Source of the DNA: Streptosporangium sp040640155
GTDB lineage: Bacteria > Actinomycetota > Actinomycetes > Streptosporangiales > Streptosporangiaceae
Assembly: GCF_040640155.1 (NCBI RefSeq)
Contig: NZ_JBFABE010000018.1
Span: forward strand, 1-64,000
Length of the DNA: 64,000 nt
Direction: 5' to 3'
The notes below the pieces were generated by a model. It was given only the letters and a program-made list of their open reading frames with translations, was not told where the DNA came from and did no database searches. The position numbers and the translations under genes were made by a program. Of the stretch, positions 16,610 to 25,332 are shown piece after piece. Position 1 is the first letter of the stretch. Each line of letters starts with the position of its first letter.

Positions 16610-17631
16610 CCGCGTCCGTCCAGTCGGTCGTAGAAGGGGTGGCCGGGAACGAGGTCGGCGCGGAGCACGGGCCGGCCGGTGGCCGCCGAGGCGTACAGGC
16701 CGGTGGCCAGCTCCAGCGCCCGGCGCCCGTCGGCCCCGCCCATGGGCGGGGGCTCGCCGCGCTCGTAGGCGTCCAGCAGGTCGGCGAGCTGGGCCTCGTG
16801 CGAGCTGGGCAGGTCCTCGGGGGGGTTCCACAGCGCCGAGGTGGAGCTCCAGTCGGCGTTGCGGTAGCCGTACAGGTGGCGCAGCTCCACGGTGGCCTCG
16901 GTGTAGTCGAAGCGCAGGTAGCTCTCCTCGCGCCGCGACAGCACGCTGTTGACGATCGAGGCCATGGCGCCGGAGTCGAACCGCACCGTGGCCATGGAGA
17001 CGTCCTCGGTCTCGATCCGGCGCTCCAGCGTGCCGGTCATCGCGCGGATCTCCGTCCAGTCGCCCAGCACCGAGAGCATCAGGTCCATCTGGTGGATGCC
17101 GTGGCCCATCGTGGGGCCGCCGCCCTCGGTCTCCCACCGGCCGCGCCAGGGCACCTCGTAGTAGGCGTCGTCGCGGTACCAGGTGGTCACGCAGAGCGCG
17201 ACCAGCGGGCGGCCCAGCTCGGGCGCGAGCGCGCGCAGGTGGCGCGCGCCCGAGCCGAAGCGGTGCTGGGAGACGACCGAGGCGCGTCCCGGCCCCTCGG
17301 CGGCCGCGATCCGGTCGTACTCGGCCAGCGACAGGCAGGCGGGCTTCTCGATCCACACCCAGGCGCCCGCCTCCAGGCAGGCCACCGCCTGCGCGGCGTG
17401 CAGGTGCGGGGGCGTGCACAGGTGGACCAGGTCGGGCCGCTCGGCCTCCAGCATCTCCTCCAGCGAGGTGTACGCCCCCTCGATGGAGTGCTCGGCGCAG
17501 AACGCCTTCACCCGCGCCTCGTCCACGTCCATCGCGGCCACCGGGCGGACCCGGTGGGCCTGGGAGCGCAGCGCGGGCAGGTGGCAGATCCCCGCGATGC
17601 CGCCGGTGCCCACCACCGCCGCCCGGATCAC
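16600..17631 (-). CDS. Gfo/Idh/MocA-family oxidoreductase
   Basis: NAD(P)-dependent sugar dehydrogenase-like protein, 343 aa. An N-terminal Rossmann domain (GTGGIAGICHLPAL; second strand AAMDVDE) has LCTPPHLHAAQAV and the catalytic EKPACLS motif (Lys of EKP). The C-terminal substrate domain carries GGPTMGHGIHQMDLML with the usual Gly-x-x-x-Asp/His arrangement. GTG start with GGGGGCG upstream. First gene of the Gfo/Idh-PmoA(-cupin) unit; it starts 73 nt from the GH30 stop on the same strand, so the GH30 promoter may read through. Probable role is oxidation of an imported sugar. Confidence 0.9.
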   Translation of the reverse strand: MIRAAVVGTGGIAGICHLPALRSQAHRVRPVAAMDVDEARVKAFCAEHSIEGAYTSLEEMLEAERPDLVHLCTPPHLHAAQAVACLEAGAWVWIEKPACLSLAEYDRIAAAEGPGRASVVSQHRFGSGARHLRALAPELGRPLVALCVTTWYRDDAYYEVPWRGRWETEGGGPTMGHGIHQMDLMLSVLGDWTEIRAMTGTLERRIETEDVSMATVRFDSGAMASIVNSVLSRREESYLRFDYTEATVELRHLYGYRNADWSSTSALWNPPEDLPSSHEAQLADLLDAYERGEPPPMGGADGRRALELATGLYASAATGRPVLRADLVPGHPFYDRLDGRGWS

Positions 17632-17704
17632 CGCCCCCTCCCCGCGGTGCTCCGTGCGAGGGGGGACTTTCCGGGCGAAGGTGACAGGAGGAGGCTCATG
17701 ATCC

Positions 17705-19177
17705 TCATCGTACGACCACGGTCGTCAGGGAGCGCGGCGGCAGCACGAGATCGCGGCCGGTGTGACGGCCCGGCAGCGGGGTGGGCGTGAGCGAGTGCGC
17801 GGTGTCGGTCAGGTAGGAGGTGGCCCGCCCCGGCTTGGTCCTGATCCTGGTGGAGACCTCGGTGGTGGCGGTGTTGAGGATCTCCACGACCTCCGAGCCG
17901 TCGGCGTTGCGGAAGGCGGTCACCTTCAGCGCCGGGTCGGGCGCCTCGGCGGCCAGCCGGACCGCGCCGGGGCGGATGAAGCGGCTGTAGGCGGCCAGCG
18001 CCCACAGGCGCTTGGCGACGCGGTAGGTGGCGGTCGCCTCGTCGATCTGGATCAGGCCCCGGGTGGTGCCGCGCGAGGCGCCGAACCAGAAGACGTAGCC
18101 GGAGACCCCGCCCACGGTGAACGAGTCGTGGATCTGCCGGGCGACCGCGAAGCCGTCGTAGCCGCTGCCGTCGTCCCAGGCCTCGTTCCAGGTGTCGCCG
18201 TTGGGCGACCACTCCGACATCCACGTGGGCCGGTCGGTGGGCAGCGGGCCGTCCACCGGGCTGACGTAGGGGTGGCCGGTGTGCGTGGCGACCCACTTGC
18301 GCGCGACCGGGTCGGCCTCGATGGCCTTGGTGTACTCGCGCTGCTGGGACCATCCGGCGGCGTCGCAGCAGGCGACCTTGATGCCGGCGCGGGCCGCGAC
18401 CGGGCCGAGCACCTTGACGAAATCGGCGGCCTCGGCCGGGGTGAAGCGCATCGAGGCGTAGGAGACGGTCAGGTCGGGCTCGTTGGTGAAGCCCAGGTCG
18501 GTGACGCGGATGCCCTCGCGGGCGTAGAACTTCGCGTACTGCACCAGGTAGTTCGCGTACGCCTTGCGCCACTCCGGCAGCAGCGAGCCGCCGTTGCTGT
18601 CGGAGCCGTTGTCCTTCATGTAGCCCGGGGCGCTCCAGGCGTCGGCGTAGAAGCGCTTCACGCCGTACCGCTTGGCCTCCTTGGCCAGCCACACCTGGCC
18701 GCCGTCGTCGCCGTCCCACACGTACCTCGGCGGCGCGTCCGGGCCGCCAGGGTCGACGGGCTGGATGGAGGACATCAGGTCGTACGGGCTGCCGGTGGGG
18801 GAGGAGCCGATGCCCAGCCGCAGGATGCTCAACCCGGCCCCGGTGCGCGGGTTGAGCCACAGGTCGAGGATCTCCCGCTGCGACGCGGCGGGCAGCGCGC
18901 GTACCAGCTCGTTGCGCCGGAACGCCTGGGAGAAGCCGAAGCCGTCGATCCGCTGGAGGGTCCGGTGGCGGTCCACCCGGATCTCCGGACCGGCCCCCGA
19001 GCCGGTCGGTGAGCCGGAGGGGCCGGCCGGTGGGGCGACCGGCGAACCGGTTCGCGGACCGCCCTTGGCGCCGGCCTCGGGGCCGTCCCCGGGGCCGGCC
19101 TGGGCGGCGGCCGGGACCGCGCCGAGCAGAGGGAGGAGGAGGATCGGTACCAGTACTGTCCTGCGACGTCGAGACAC
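17705..19177 (-). CDS. Secreted GH30-family glycoside hydrolase
   Basis: 490-aa exported endo-glycosidase. A Sec signal (VLVPILLLPLLGAVPAAAQA) is followed by a Pro/Gly linker to residue 65. A (beta/alpha)8 barrel starts at IRVDRHRTLQRIDGFGFSQAF. The acid/base is E233 in GFTNEPD and the nucleophile is E322 in WMSEWS. The beta-sandwich side domain ends the protein (LPPRSLTTVVVR). SYASMRF after the acid/base is reminiscent of GH30 endo-beta-1,6-galactanases, but xylanase or glucanase subfamilies cannot be excluded. The leader contains CGAAACTTTC (19194-19203), matching the LacI sites upstream of the ABC operon, so it is probably in the same regulon. GTG start without a strong ribosome-binding site. 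Confidence 0.88.
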   Translation of the reverse strand: MSRRRRTVLVPILLLPLLGAVPAAAQAGPGDGPEAGAKGGPRTGSPVAPPAGPSGSPTGSGAGPEIRVDRHRTLQRIDGFGFSQAFRRNELVRALPAASQREILDLWLNPRTGAGLSILRLGIGSSPTGSPYDLMSSIQPVDPGGPDAPPRYVWDGDDGGQVWLAKEAKRYGVKRFYADAWSAPGYMKDNGSDSNGGSLLPEWRKAYANYLVQYAKFYAREGIRVTDLGFTNEPDLTVSYASMRFTPAEAADFVKVLGPVAARAGIKVACCDAAGWSQQREYTKAIEADPVARKWVATHTGHPYVSPVDGPLPTDRPTWMSEWSPNGDTWNEAWDDGSGYDGFAVARQIHDSFTVGGVSGYVFWFGASRGTTRGLIQIDEATATYRVAKRLWALAAYSRFIRPGAVRLAAEAPDPALKVTAFRNADGSEVVEILNTATTEVSTRIRTKPGRATSYLTDTAHSLTPTPLPGRHTGRDLVLPPRSLTTVVVR

Positions 19178-19193
19178 GCGGAAACCCGCTTTC

Positions 19194-19203
19194 CGAAACT
19201 TTC
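19194..19203. promoter_or_regulatory. LacI-type operator before the GH30 gene
   Basis: CGAAACTTTC, a GAAA-x-TTTC half-palindromic site, lies 17 bp upstream of the GH30 start. The same motif recurs at 20286-20299 and 20433-20442 on the far side of the LacI gene, which suggests one regulator for all three. Confidence 0.5.
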
Positions 19204-19257
19204 ACAAGATTACAGATACTTTTCGTCTCAGTACCGTAAACGTCACGTGGGTGAGCG

Positions 19258-20271
19258 TCAACGCCCCGTCCGGGGCGCGGTGCTCTCCCGCACGACGAGC
19301 TCGGTGCTCAGCTCCACCCGCCGGGGCTCGCGTCCGTTCGCGGACGGGTCGAGCACCATCCGGGTGGCCAGCGCCGCCATCTCCTGGAGCGGCTGGCAGA
19401 CCGTGGTCAGCGGCGGCCAGGCCGAGCGCGCCAGCGGCAGGTCGTCGAAGCCCACCACCGACAGGTCCCCGGGCACCGCCATGCCGCGCCTCCTGGCCGC
19501 CTCCAGCACGCCGAACGCCTGCATGTCGCTGCCCGCGAAGATCGCGGTCGGCGGGTCGGCCAGGGAGAGCAGGTCGTGGCCCCCGTCGCGGCCGGACCCG
19601 ACCAGGAAGTCGCCGTACCCGATGAGCGCGGGGTCCACCGGCACCCCCGCGGTCTCCAGCGCGGCGCGGTAGCCGTCGACGCGGGCCCTGCTGCACAGCA
19701 TGCCGGGCGGGCCGCCGATCATGCCGATCCTGCGGTGCCCCAGCTCCAGCAGATGGCGGGTGGCGGCGAGGCCGCCGTGCCAGTTGGTGGCCCCGACCGA
19801 GGCGACCCCGGGCGGCGGCTCGCCGTCGGGGTCCACCACCACGAAGGGGATGGACCGGGCGGCCAGCCGGTCGTGCCGGTCGGCGCTGATCCGCGAGCCG
19901 ACCAGGATGGCCCCGTCGGTGCGCCGGGCGGCGATCCGCTCCACCCAGTCCCGGCCCGGACCGGTCCGGTCGTGCAGGACCGAGATCACCACGCCGGCGC
20001 CGACCTCGCGGGCCGCGGCCTCCACCCCGCGCACCAGCTCCATCGCCCAGGGGCTCTCGATCTCGGTGAACACCAGGTCCACCAGCCCGGCGGGGCCGTC
20101 GCCCTGGCCGCCCCTGCGCCGGTAGCCGTGCTCGCGCAGCAGCCGCTCCACCCGCTGCCTGGTCGCGGGGGCGACCTCGGGCCGTCCGTTGATGACCTTC
20201 GAGACGGTGGGCGCGGAGACTCCCGCCCGCTCGGCGATGAGGGCGATCGTCACGCGCCTTGTGGTCGACAT
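19258..20271 (-). CDS. LacI-family transcriptional regulator (glycan locus 1)
   Basis: 337-aa repressor. The N-terminal LacI HTH (VTIALIAERAGVSAPTVSKVINGRPEVAPATRQRVERLL in parts) carries the recognition helix APTVSKVING. The periplasmic-binding-type sensor domain (about 65-337) has NWHGGLAATRHLLELGHRRIGMIGG and AIFAGSDMQAFGVL. Divergent from the ABC operon, with operator-like sites in the intergenic region, and followed by GH30 on the same strand. Probably represses GH30 and the importer until an oligosaccharide binds. Confidence 0.92.
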   Translation of the reverse strand: MSTTRRVTIALIAERAGVSAPTVSKVINGRPEVAPATRQRVERLLREHGYRRRGGQGDGPAGLVDLVFTEIESPWAMELVRGVEAAAREVGAGVVISVLHDRTGPGRDWVERIAARRTDGAILVGSRISADRHDRLAARSIPFVVVDPDGEPPPGVASVGATNWHGGLAATRHLLELGHRRIGMIGGPPGMLCSRARVDGYRAALETAGVPVDPALIGYGDFLVGSGRDGGHDLLSLADPPTAIFAGSDMQAFGVLEAARRRGMAVPGDLSVVGFDDLPLARSAWPPLTTVCQPLQEMAALATRMVLDPSANGREPRRVELSTELVVRESTAPRTGR

Positions 20272-20285
20272 GAAGCGAATACTAA

Positions 20286-20299
20286 CCGAAAACTTTCGG
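20286..20299. promoter_or_regulatory. Palindromic LacI operator CCGAAAACTTTCGG
   Basis: CCGAAA-AC-TTTCGG, perfect 6-bp arms, 15 bp before the LacI start codon in the divergent intergenic region. The CGAAA/TTTCG type resembles operators near actinomycete xylanase genes (BxlR-like), as I recall. Suggests autoregulation. Confidence 0.6.
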
Positions 20300-20373
20300 A
20301 AATTTCACCGTCCCGATCGGGGGCGGGCCCGGGGGCCGGAGGGCACGGGACGGCATCACTACCTCGGTGACTA

Positions 20374-20442
20374 TTGACGCGTAACCGCCGGTTTACCTAT
20401 TCTCCGGGACACGAAATATTCGGGGTACATATGAAACTTTCC
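20374..20442 (+). promoter_or_regulatory. Promoter and operator of ABC operon 1
   Basis: -35 TTGACG (20374-20379), an 18-bp spacer and -10 TATTCT (20398-20403). A second GAAACTTTCC site (20433-20442) follows in the early transcribed region, 26 bp before the start of the binding-protein gene. Repressor bound here would act as a roadblock. Confidence 0.55.
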
Positions 20443-20467
20443 AGCCTCACTCCCGAAAGGGGATCCC

Positions 20468-21766
20468 ATGCTGAGTCGGCGAGGCGTGGTGGCTCTGGCG
20501 GTATCGACGCTGCTTCTCGGAGCTTGCAGCACGAGCGGAGAAGACGGCGGTGCCACGTCCGGTGCCGCCGCCGGCTCTGACAAGGTCACCTTCGAGTTCT
20601 GGAACCTGGCGACGGCGGAACCGATGAAGACGTTCTGGGCGGATCGCATCAAGGAGTACCAGGCGGCCCATCCGAACGTGACGATCAAGAACATCGCCAT
20701 CGAGAACGACTCCTACAAGCCCAAGCTGGCCACGCTCACCCAGTCGGGCAAGGCGCCCGACCTGTACTCCACCTGGGGCGGCGGCGTGCTGAAGCAGCAC
20801 GTCGAGGCGGGACTGGTCAAGGACCTGACGACCGACGCCGCCGACGTCATCGGCGGCATCACCCCGGCCGCCATGTCCGCCTACCAGTTCGACGGCAAGA
20901 CCTACGGGCTGCCCACCGACATCGGCATGGTCGGGTTCTGGTACAACAAGGCGCTGTTCAAGAAGGCCGGCATCACCGAGCCGCCCACCACCTGGACCGG
21001 GTTCCTGGACGCGGTCAAGAAGCTGAAGGCGGACGGGACCACCCCGATCGCCCTCGCGGGCAAGGCCAAGTGGCCGGGCCACTACTACTGGTCCTACCTG
21101 GCCATGCGGATGGCCGGGCTGGAGGCGTTCAAGCAGGCCGGCACCACCCACGACTTCACCGGGCCCGACTTCGTCGCCGCCGGGCAGAAGCTCAAGGAGC
21201 TCGTCGACCTCCAGCCGTTCCAGAAGGGCTTCCAGGGCGCCGACTACTCCACCCCCGACGGCCAGGCCGCCACCATGGGCAACGGCAAGGCCGGCATGGA
21301 GCTGATGGGCCAGTGGGCCCCGTCCGTGCAGAAGGACTCCGGCAAGGGCCTCGGCGACGACCTCGGGTTCTTCACCTTCCCCGCGGTCGAGGGCGGCAAG
21401 GGGGCGCCCGGCGACGCGTTCGGCGGCGGCGGCGGCCTGGCCGTGGGCGCCAACGCCCCGGCCGCCGCGCTGGACTTCCTGAAGTTCGCGCTCAAGGCGG
21501 AGAACCACAGCAAGGCCGTCAAGGCGGGCGGGGTGCTGCCCGTGCTCAAGCAGGGTGAGGAGGCGGCCGTCACCGACCCCCACATCAAGACGGTCTCCGA
21601 GACCCTCGCGGCCGCGAGCGGCTTCCAGCTCTACCTCGACCAGGAGTACCCGCCGGCCGTCGGCCAGGAGATCAACGACTCCGTGGCCGAGCTGATCGGT
21701 GGCACCAAGACGCCCGAGGAGGTCGTCCAGAGCATCACCGAGACGGCCAAGGCGGAGTCGGAGTAG
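20468..21766 (+). CDS. ABC sugar-binding lipoprotein
   Basis: Extracellular solute-binding protein (family 1, PF01547/PF13416), 432 aa. Signal peptide with lipobox LLGAC near residue 20, then a Ser/Gly linker. The binding fold begins at KVTFEFWNLATAEPMK and includes APDLYSTWGGGVL and GLPTDIGMVGFWYNKALF. It delivers an oligosaccharide or sugar to the two permeases encoded next. The operon has no ATPase gene. ATG with GAAAGGGG upstream. The neighbouring GH30, GH5 and GH10 enzymes suggest a beta-glycan oligosaccharide ligand. Confidence 0.93.
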   Translation: MLSRRGVVALAVSTLLLGACSTSGEDGGATSGAAAGSDKVTFEFWNLATAEPMKTFWADRIKEYQAAHPNVTIKNIAIENDSYKPKLATLTQSGKAPDLYSTWGGGVLKQHVEAGLVKDLTTDAADVIGGITPAAMSAYQFDGKTYGLPTDIGMVGFWYNKALFKKAGITEPPTTWTGFLDAVKKLKADGTTPIALAGKAKWPGHYYWSYLAMRMAGLEAFKQAGTTHDFTGPDFVAAGQKLKELVDLQPFQKGFQGADYSTPDGQAATMGNGKAGMELMGQWAPSVQKDSGKGLGDDLGFFTFPAVEGGKGAPGDAFGGGGGLAVGANAPAAALDFLKFALKAENHSKAVKAGGVLPVLKQGEEAAVTDPHIKTVSETLAAASGFQLYLDQEYPPAVGQEINDSVAELIGGTKTPEEVVQSITETAKAESE

Positions 21767-21774
21767 CCGCCCGG

Positions 21775-22758
21775 ATGAAGACGCTGACAGGGCCGGACGC
21801 GCGTCCGGCCCCTCCCCCCCAGGGACCCGCCCCCGCGCCACGGCGCGGGGGCGGGTCCCGCCGGGGGCGCGGCTGGGTCACCGCGATCCTGTTCGTGCTC
21901 CCCGCGCTGGTCCTGTTCACCCTGCTGGTGCTGGCCCCCATCGTGGTGGCCGGCTACACCAGCCTCTACAAGTGGAACGGCATCGGGCCGCCGAGCAACT
22001 TCATCGGCCTGGACAACTTCACCCGGCTGTTCGCCAGCGACATCTTCATCGGCGACCTGCGCAACGGCGGCATCCTGATCGTGCTGGGCCTGGCGGTCCA
22101 GCTCCCGCTCTCGCTGGGCCTGGCGGTGATGCTGAACCAGCGGATCCGCGGGCGGGCCTTCTACCGGCTGCTGTTCTTCGCGCCGTACATGCTCTCCGAG
22201 GCGATCATCGGCGTGCTGTTCTCGCTGATCCTCTCGCCCGAGGCGGGCCTGGCCAACCGGATACTCGTCTCCTGGGGCCTGGAGCCCTGGACGTGGCTGT
22301 CCGAGCCGGACACCGTGATGTTCTCGCTCTTCCTGGTGATCACCTGGAAGTACTTCGGCTTCCACATGATCCTCTACCTCGCGGGCCTGCAGAGCATCCC
22401 CAAGGAGCTGAGCGAGGCGGCCAGGATCGACGGCGCCGGAAGCTGGAACGTGTTCCGCCACGTCACGCTGCCGCTGCTCGGCCCCACCATCCGGGTCAGC
22501 GTGTTCCTGTCCATCATCGGCACCATCCAGCTCTTCGACCTGGTGTGGATCCTCACCGGGGGCGGTCCCTCGCACGCCTCCGAGACCATGGCCGTCAGCA
22601 TGTTCGAGTACGGCTTCAAGCGGTCCCAGATCGGCTACTCCAGCGCGATCAGCGTCGTCATGTTCCTGATCAGCCTCGTCTTCGCCCTCGGCTACCAGCG
22701 GTTCGTCCTGCGCCGGGACCTGGAGGGGGCCAGCACCACCATGGGAGACCGCCGATGA
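21775..22758 (+). CDS. Sugar ABC permease (MalF-like)
   Basis: 327-aa inner-membrane permease with six TM helices. The N-terminus is a basic Gly/Pro-rich cytoplasmic tail (about residues 1-35, containing an imperfect repeat around APAPRRG). The EAA motif for ATPase docking is SEAARIDGAGSWNVFRHVTLPLL. FDLVWILTGGGPSHASETM is typical of binding-protein-dependent sugar permeases. It starts 8 nt after the binding-protein stop and overlaps the next permease by ATGA. Confidence 0.93.
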   Translation: MKTLTGPDARPAPPPQGPAPAPRRGGGSRRGRGWVTAILFVLPALVLFTLLVLAPIVVAGYTSLYKWNGIGPPSNFIGLDNFTRLFASDIFIGDLRNGGILIVLGLAVQLPLSLGLAVMLNQRIRGRAFYRLLFFAPYMLSEAIIGVLFSLILSPEAGLANRILVSWGLEPWTWLSEPDTVMFSLFLVITWKYFGFHMILYLAGLQSIPKELSEAARIDGAGSWNVFRHVTLPLLGPTIRVSVFLSIIGTIQLFDLVWILTGGGPSHASETMAVSMFEYGFKRSQIGYSSAISVVMFLISLVFALGYQRFVLRRDLEGASTTMGDRR

Positions 22759-23579
22759 TCGCCCGGCTCCGCACGTTCCCGATCCACGCGCTCATCTGGA
22801 TCGCCGCCGTCTTCATCGTCATCCCCTTCCTGTACGGCCTGCTCGGCGGGTTCAAGACCTCCGACCAGCTCTCGGGCAACCCGCTGGGCCTGCCGTCGCC
22901 GTGGGTGACCGGCAACTACACCGACGTGATCGCCTCCGGCACGTTCTGGCGCCAGTTCCTCAACAGCCTGTTCATCGCGGTCGTCACGACCGCGCTGGTC
23001 GTGGGCCTGTCGGCGATGGCCGCCTTCGCCTTCGCGCGCTTCGCCTTCCGGGGCCGCGAGTTCCTGTTCACGCTGTTCGCCATCGGGCTGATGTTCCCGT
23101 TCGCGGTGGCGATCCTGCCGCTGTTCGTCCTGCTGCGCACCTTCGGACTGCTGGACAACCCGCTGGGGGTGATCCTGCCGCAGGCCGCGTTCGGCCTGCC
23201 GCTGACCGTCATCATCCTGCGGACGTTCTTCCGGTCCATCCCGAAGGAGATCGAGGAGGCGGCCATCATCGACGGCTGCAGCCCCTTCGGCTTCTTCTGG
23301 CGGGTGCTGCTGCCGATAGCCCGCCCCGCCCTGGCCACGGTCTCGGTCCTGGCGATCGTGGCGAGCTGGAACAACTTCTTTCTCCCGCTCGTGGTCCTCA
23401 ACGACCCGAACCTGTGGACGCTGCCCCTGGGCGTCCAGCAGTTCCAGGGCGAGTACATGGCCGACACCGCCAGGATCCTGGCCTACGTCATCGTCTCCAT
23501 GGTCCCGGCCCTGGCCTTCTACGCCGTCGCCGAGCGCCAGCTGATCAGCGGTCTCACCGCGGGCGCCACCAAGGGCTGA
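22755..23579 (+). CDS. Carbohydrate ABC permease (MalG-like)
   Basis: 274-aa permease, six TM helices. EAA motif EEAAIIDGCSPFGFFWRVLLPIARPAL (in parts) and the C-terminal SGLTAGATKG are characteristic of MalG-type subunits. ATGA coupling to the upstream permease sets the start at 22755. Completes the importer membrane part; the ATPase must come from elsewhere in the genome (MsiK-type). Confidence 0.93.
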   Translation: MIARLRTFPIHALIWIAAVFIVIPFLYGLLGGFKTSDQLSGNPLGLPSPWVTGNYTDVIASGTFWRQFLNSLFIAVVTTALVVGLSAMAAFAFARFAFRGREFLFTLFAIGLMFPFAVAILPLFVLLRTFGLLDNPLGVILPQAAFGLPLTVIILRTFFRSIPKEIEEAAIIDGCSPFGFFWRVLLPIARPALATVSVLAIVASWNNFFLPLVVLNDPNLWTLPLGVQQFQGEYMADTARILAYVIVSMVPALAFYAVAERQLISGLTAGATKG

Positions 23580-23656
23580 TCCCCATCCCCGTTCACCCCC
23601 GTTCGTCGTCGTTCGTAGTGATTCATCGTGGTTCGTCGTGTAGGAAGTGAGAAACA

Positions 23657-25210
23657 ATGACCCTGAGCGTTGCCGGATCCCGTCTCGTCGACGCGGCCGG
23701 CACCCCGGTACGGCTGCGCGGAGTGGGCCTCGGGGGCTGGCTGAACATGGAGAACTTCATCACCGGCTACCCGGCCAACGAGTCGTCGATGCGCGCGGCC
23801 GTCAGGGACGCGCTGGGCGAGGAGCGCGCGGAGCTGTTCTTCGACCGCCTGCTCACCTCCTTCTTCGGCCCGGACGACGCCGCGCTGCTGGCCGGGCTCG
23901 GCGTCAACTGCGTCCGCGTCCCGGTCAACTACCGCCACCTGGAGTCCGACGACCGCCCCTTCGAGATCGACGAGCACGGCTTCCGTCACCTGGACCGGGT
24001 GATCGGCCTGCTCGGCGAGCACGGCATCCACAGCGTCATCGACCTGCATGCCCTGCCCGGCGCGCAGAACCAGCACTGGCACTCCGACAACCCCACCCAC
24101 ATCGCGGCGTTCTGGCAGCACCGCCACTTCCAGGACCGCGCCGTCCACCTGTGGGAGGTCATGGCCGACCGCTACCGCGGCAACCCCTGGGTGGCCGGCT
24201 ACAACCCGGTCAACGAGCCCGGCGACCCGAGCGGGCAGGTCGTCGGCCCCTTCTACGACCGCCTGGTCAAGGCCGTGCGCGCCGTCGACCCGGGCCACGT
24301 GCTGTTCCTGGACGGCAACACCTACTCCACCGACTTCTCGATCTTCCGCGAGGTGTACGAGAACACCGTCTTCGTCTGCCACGACTACGCGCTGGCCGGG
24401 TTCGCGCACGGCGGCCCCTATCCCGGGCACACCCGGGGGGAGTGGGTGGACCGGGAGCAGCTGGAGCGCTCCTTCGAGCGCCGGACCGTCTTCCAGCGCC
24501 AGACCGGCACCCCCATCTGGGTCGGCGAGTTCGGCCCGGTCTACACCGGGGACCCCGACATCGACCGGCAGCGCTACCAGATCCTCCGCGACCAGCTTGA
24601 GATCTTCGACTCCTACGACGCCGGCTGGTCGCTGTGGACCTACAAGGACGTCGGCCTGCAGGGGCTGGTCTGCGCGGGCGAGCCGTACATGGGCCGGTTC
24701 GGCGACTTCATCGCCAAGAAGCAGCGGCTGGGCGCGGACCGGTGGGGGTCGACGATGGAGGAGGCGGCCAGCGAGCTGGCGCCGCTGCACCGGCTGATGG
24801 AGACCGAGTTCCCCTCCTGGGACCCCTACCCCTGGGGCGCCCGGTACCAGGTCGACGACCTGATCCGGCACATCCTCATCGCGCAGGCGCTGCTCCCCGA
24901 GTACGCCGGGCTGCTGCGCGGCAGCTCCGACGAGGACCTGATCGCCCTGGCCGACTCGTTCGCGCTCGCCCGGTGCAGCCGGCGGCAGCCGCTGCTGGAC
25001 CTGCTCGCCGAGAACCTGGGCGCCGGGAACCCGAGCGCCGAGCACCTGCGCGCCGGGGATCCGCTCGGAGGGGATCTCCTCGGCGGGGACTCACGCGGCG
25101 GGGACTCACGCGGCGGGGACCCGCTCGGGGAGGGCCGGTACGGGGAGGAGTCGCACGCCGGGGACCCGCGCGGGAAGGAGCGGCTCGGGCAGAACTCCCT
25201 CGGGGCCTGA
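23657..25210 (+). CDS. Cytoplasmic GH5-family glycosidase with repetitive tail
   Basis: 517-aa cellulase-family (GH5) enzyme without a signal peptide, so it probably cleaves imported oligosaccharides. The (beta/alpha)8 domain covers residues 1-360, with acid/base E187 in GYNPVNEPGD, nucleophile E291 in WVGEFGPV, and conserved RGVGLGGWLN and HDYALAGF. A helical region follows to about 455. Residues 456-517 form a low-complexity tail of Gly-Asp repeats (GGDSRGGDSRGGDPLG), encoded by 15-bp DNA repeats (25060-25130) and probably unstructured. It follows the ABC operon after 77 nt, with AGGAAG before ATG. Confidence 0.85.
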   Translation: MTLSVAGSRLVDAAGTPVRLRGVGLGGWLNMENFITGYPANESSMRAAVRDALGEERAELFFDRLLTSFFGPDDAALLAGLGVNCVRVPVNYRHLESDDRPFEIDEHGFRHLDRVIGLLGEHGIHSVIDLHALPGAQNQHWHSDNPTHIAAFWQHRHFQDRAVHLWEVMADRYRGNPWVAGYNPVNEPGDPSGQVVGPFYDRLVKAVRAVDPGHVLFLDGNTYSTDFSIFREVYENTVFVCHDYALAGFAHGGPYPGHTRGEWVDREQLERSFERRTVFQRQTGTPIWVGEFGPVYTGDPDIDRQRYQILRDQLEIFDSYDAGWSLWTYKDVGLQGLVCAGEPYMGRFGDFIAKKQRLGADRWGSTMEEAASELAPLHRLMETEFPSWDPYPWGARYQVDDLIRHILIAQALLPEYAGLLRGSSDEDLIALADSFALARCSRRQPLLDLLAENLGAGNPSAEHLRAGDPLGGDLLGGDSRGGDSRGGDPLGEGRYGEESHAGDPRGKERLGQNSLGA

Positions 25211-25236
25211 CACCCTGACGGCTCCTAGGTAGATAT

Positions 25237-25272
25237 CCGGAAAAATCCGGAAAGGCGTGGTATTCCGGGAAA
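25237..25272. repeat. CCGGAAA direct repeats before the xylanase gene
   Basis: CCGGAAA occurs at 25237-25243 and 25247-25253, exactly one helical turn (10 bp) apart, with a third variant CCGGGAAA at 25265-25272. They lie 60-95 bp upstream of the GH10 start. Helical phasing suggests a regulator site, distinct in sequence from the CGAAA/TTTCG operators of the neighbouring genes. Confidence 0.4.
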
Positions 25273-25332
25273 GCCAATACACCCCCCACCCGATTCGTTT
25301 CCACTCCTACCTGACCGAGGAGCCCTGGAAAG

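Noticed and set aside
25025..25210. RTX calcium-binding repeats in the GH5 tail
   Set aside because: The GGxGxD nonapeptide pattern is not met and the enzyme has no secretion signal.
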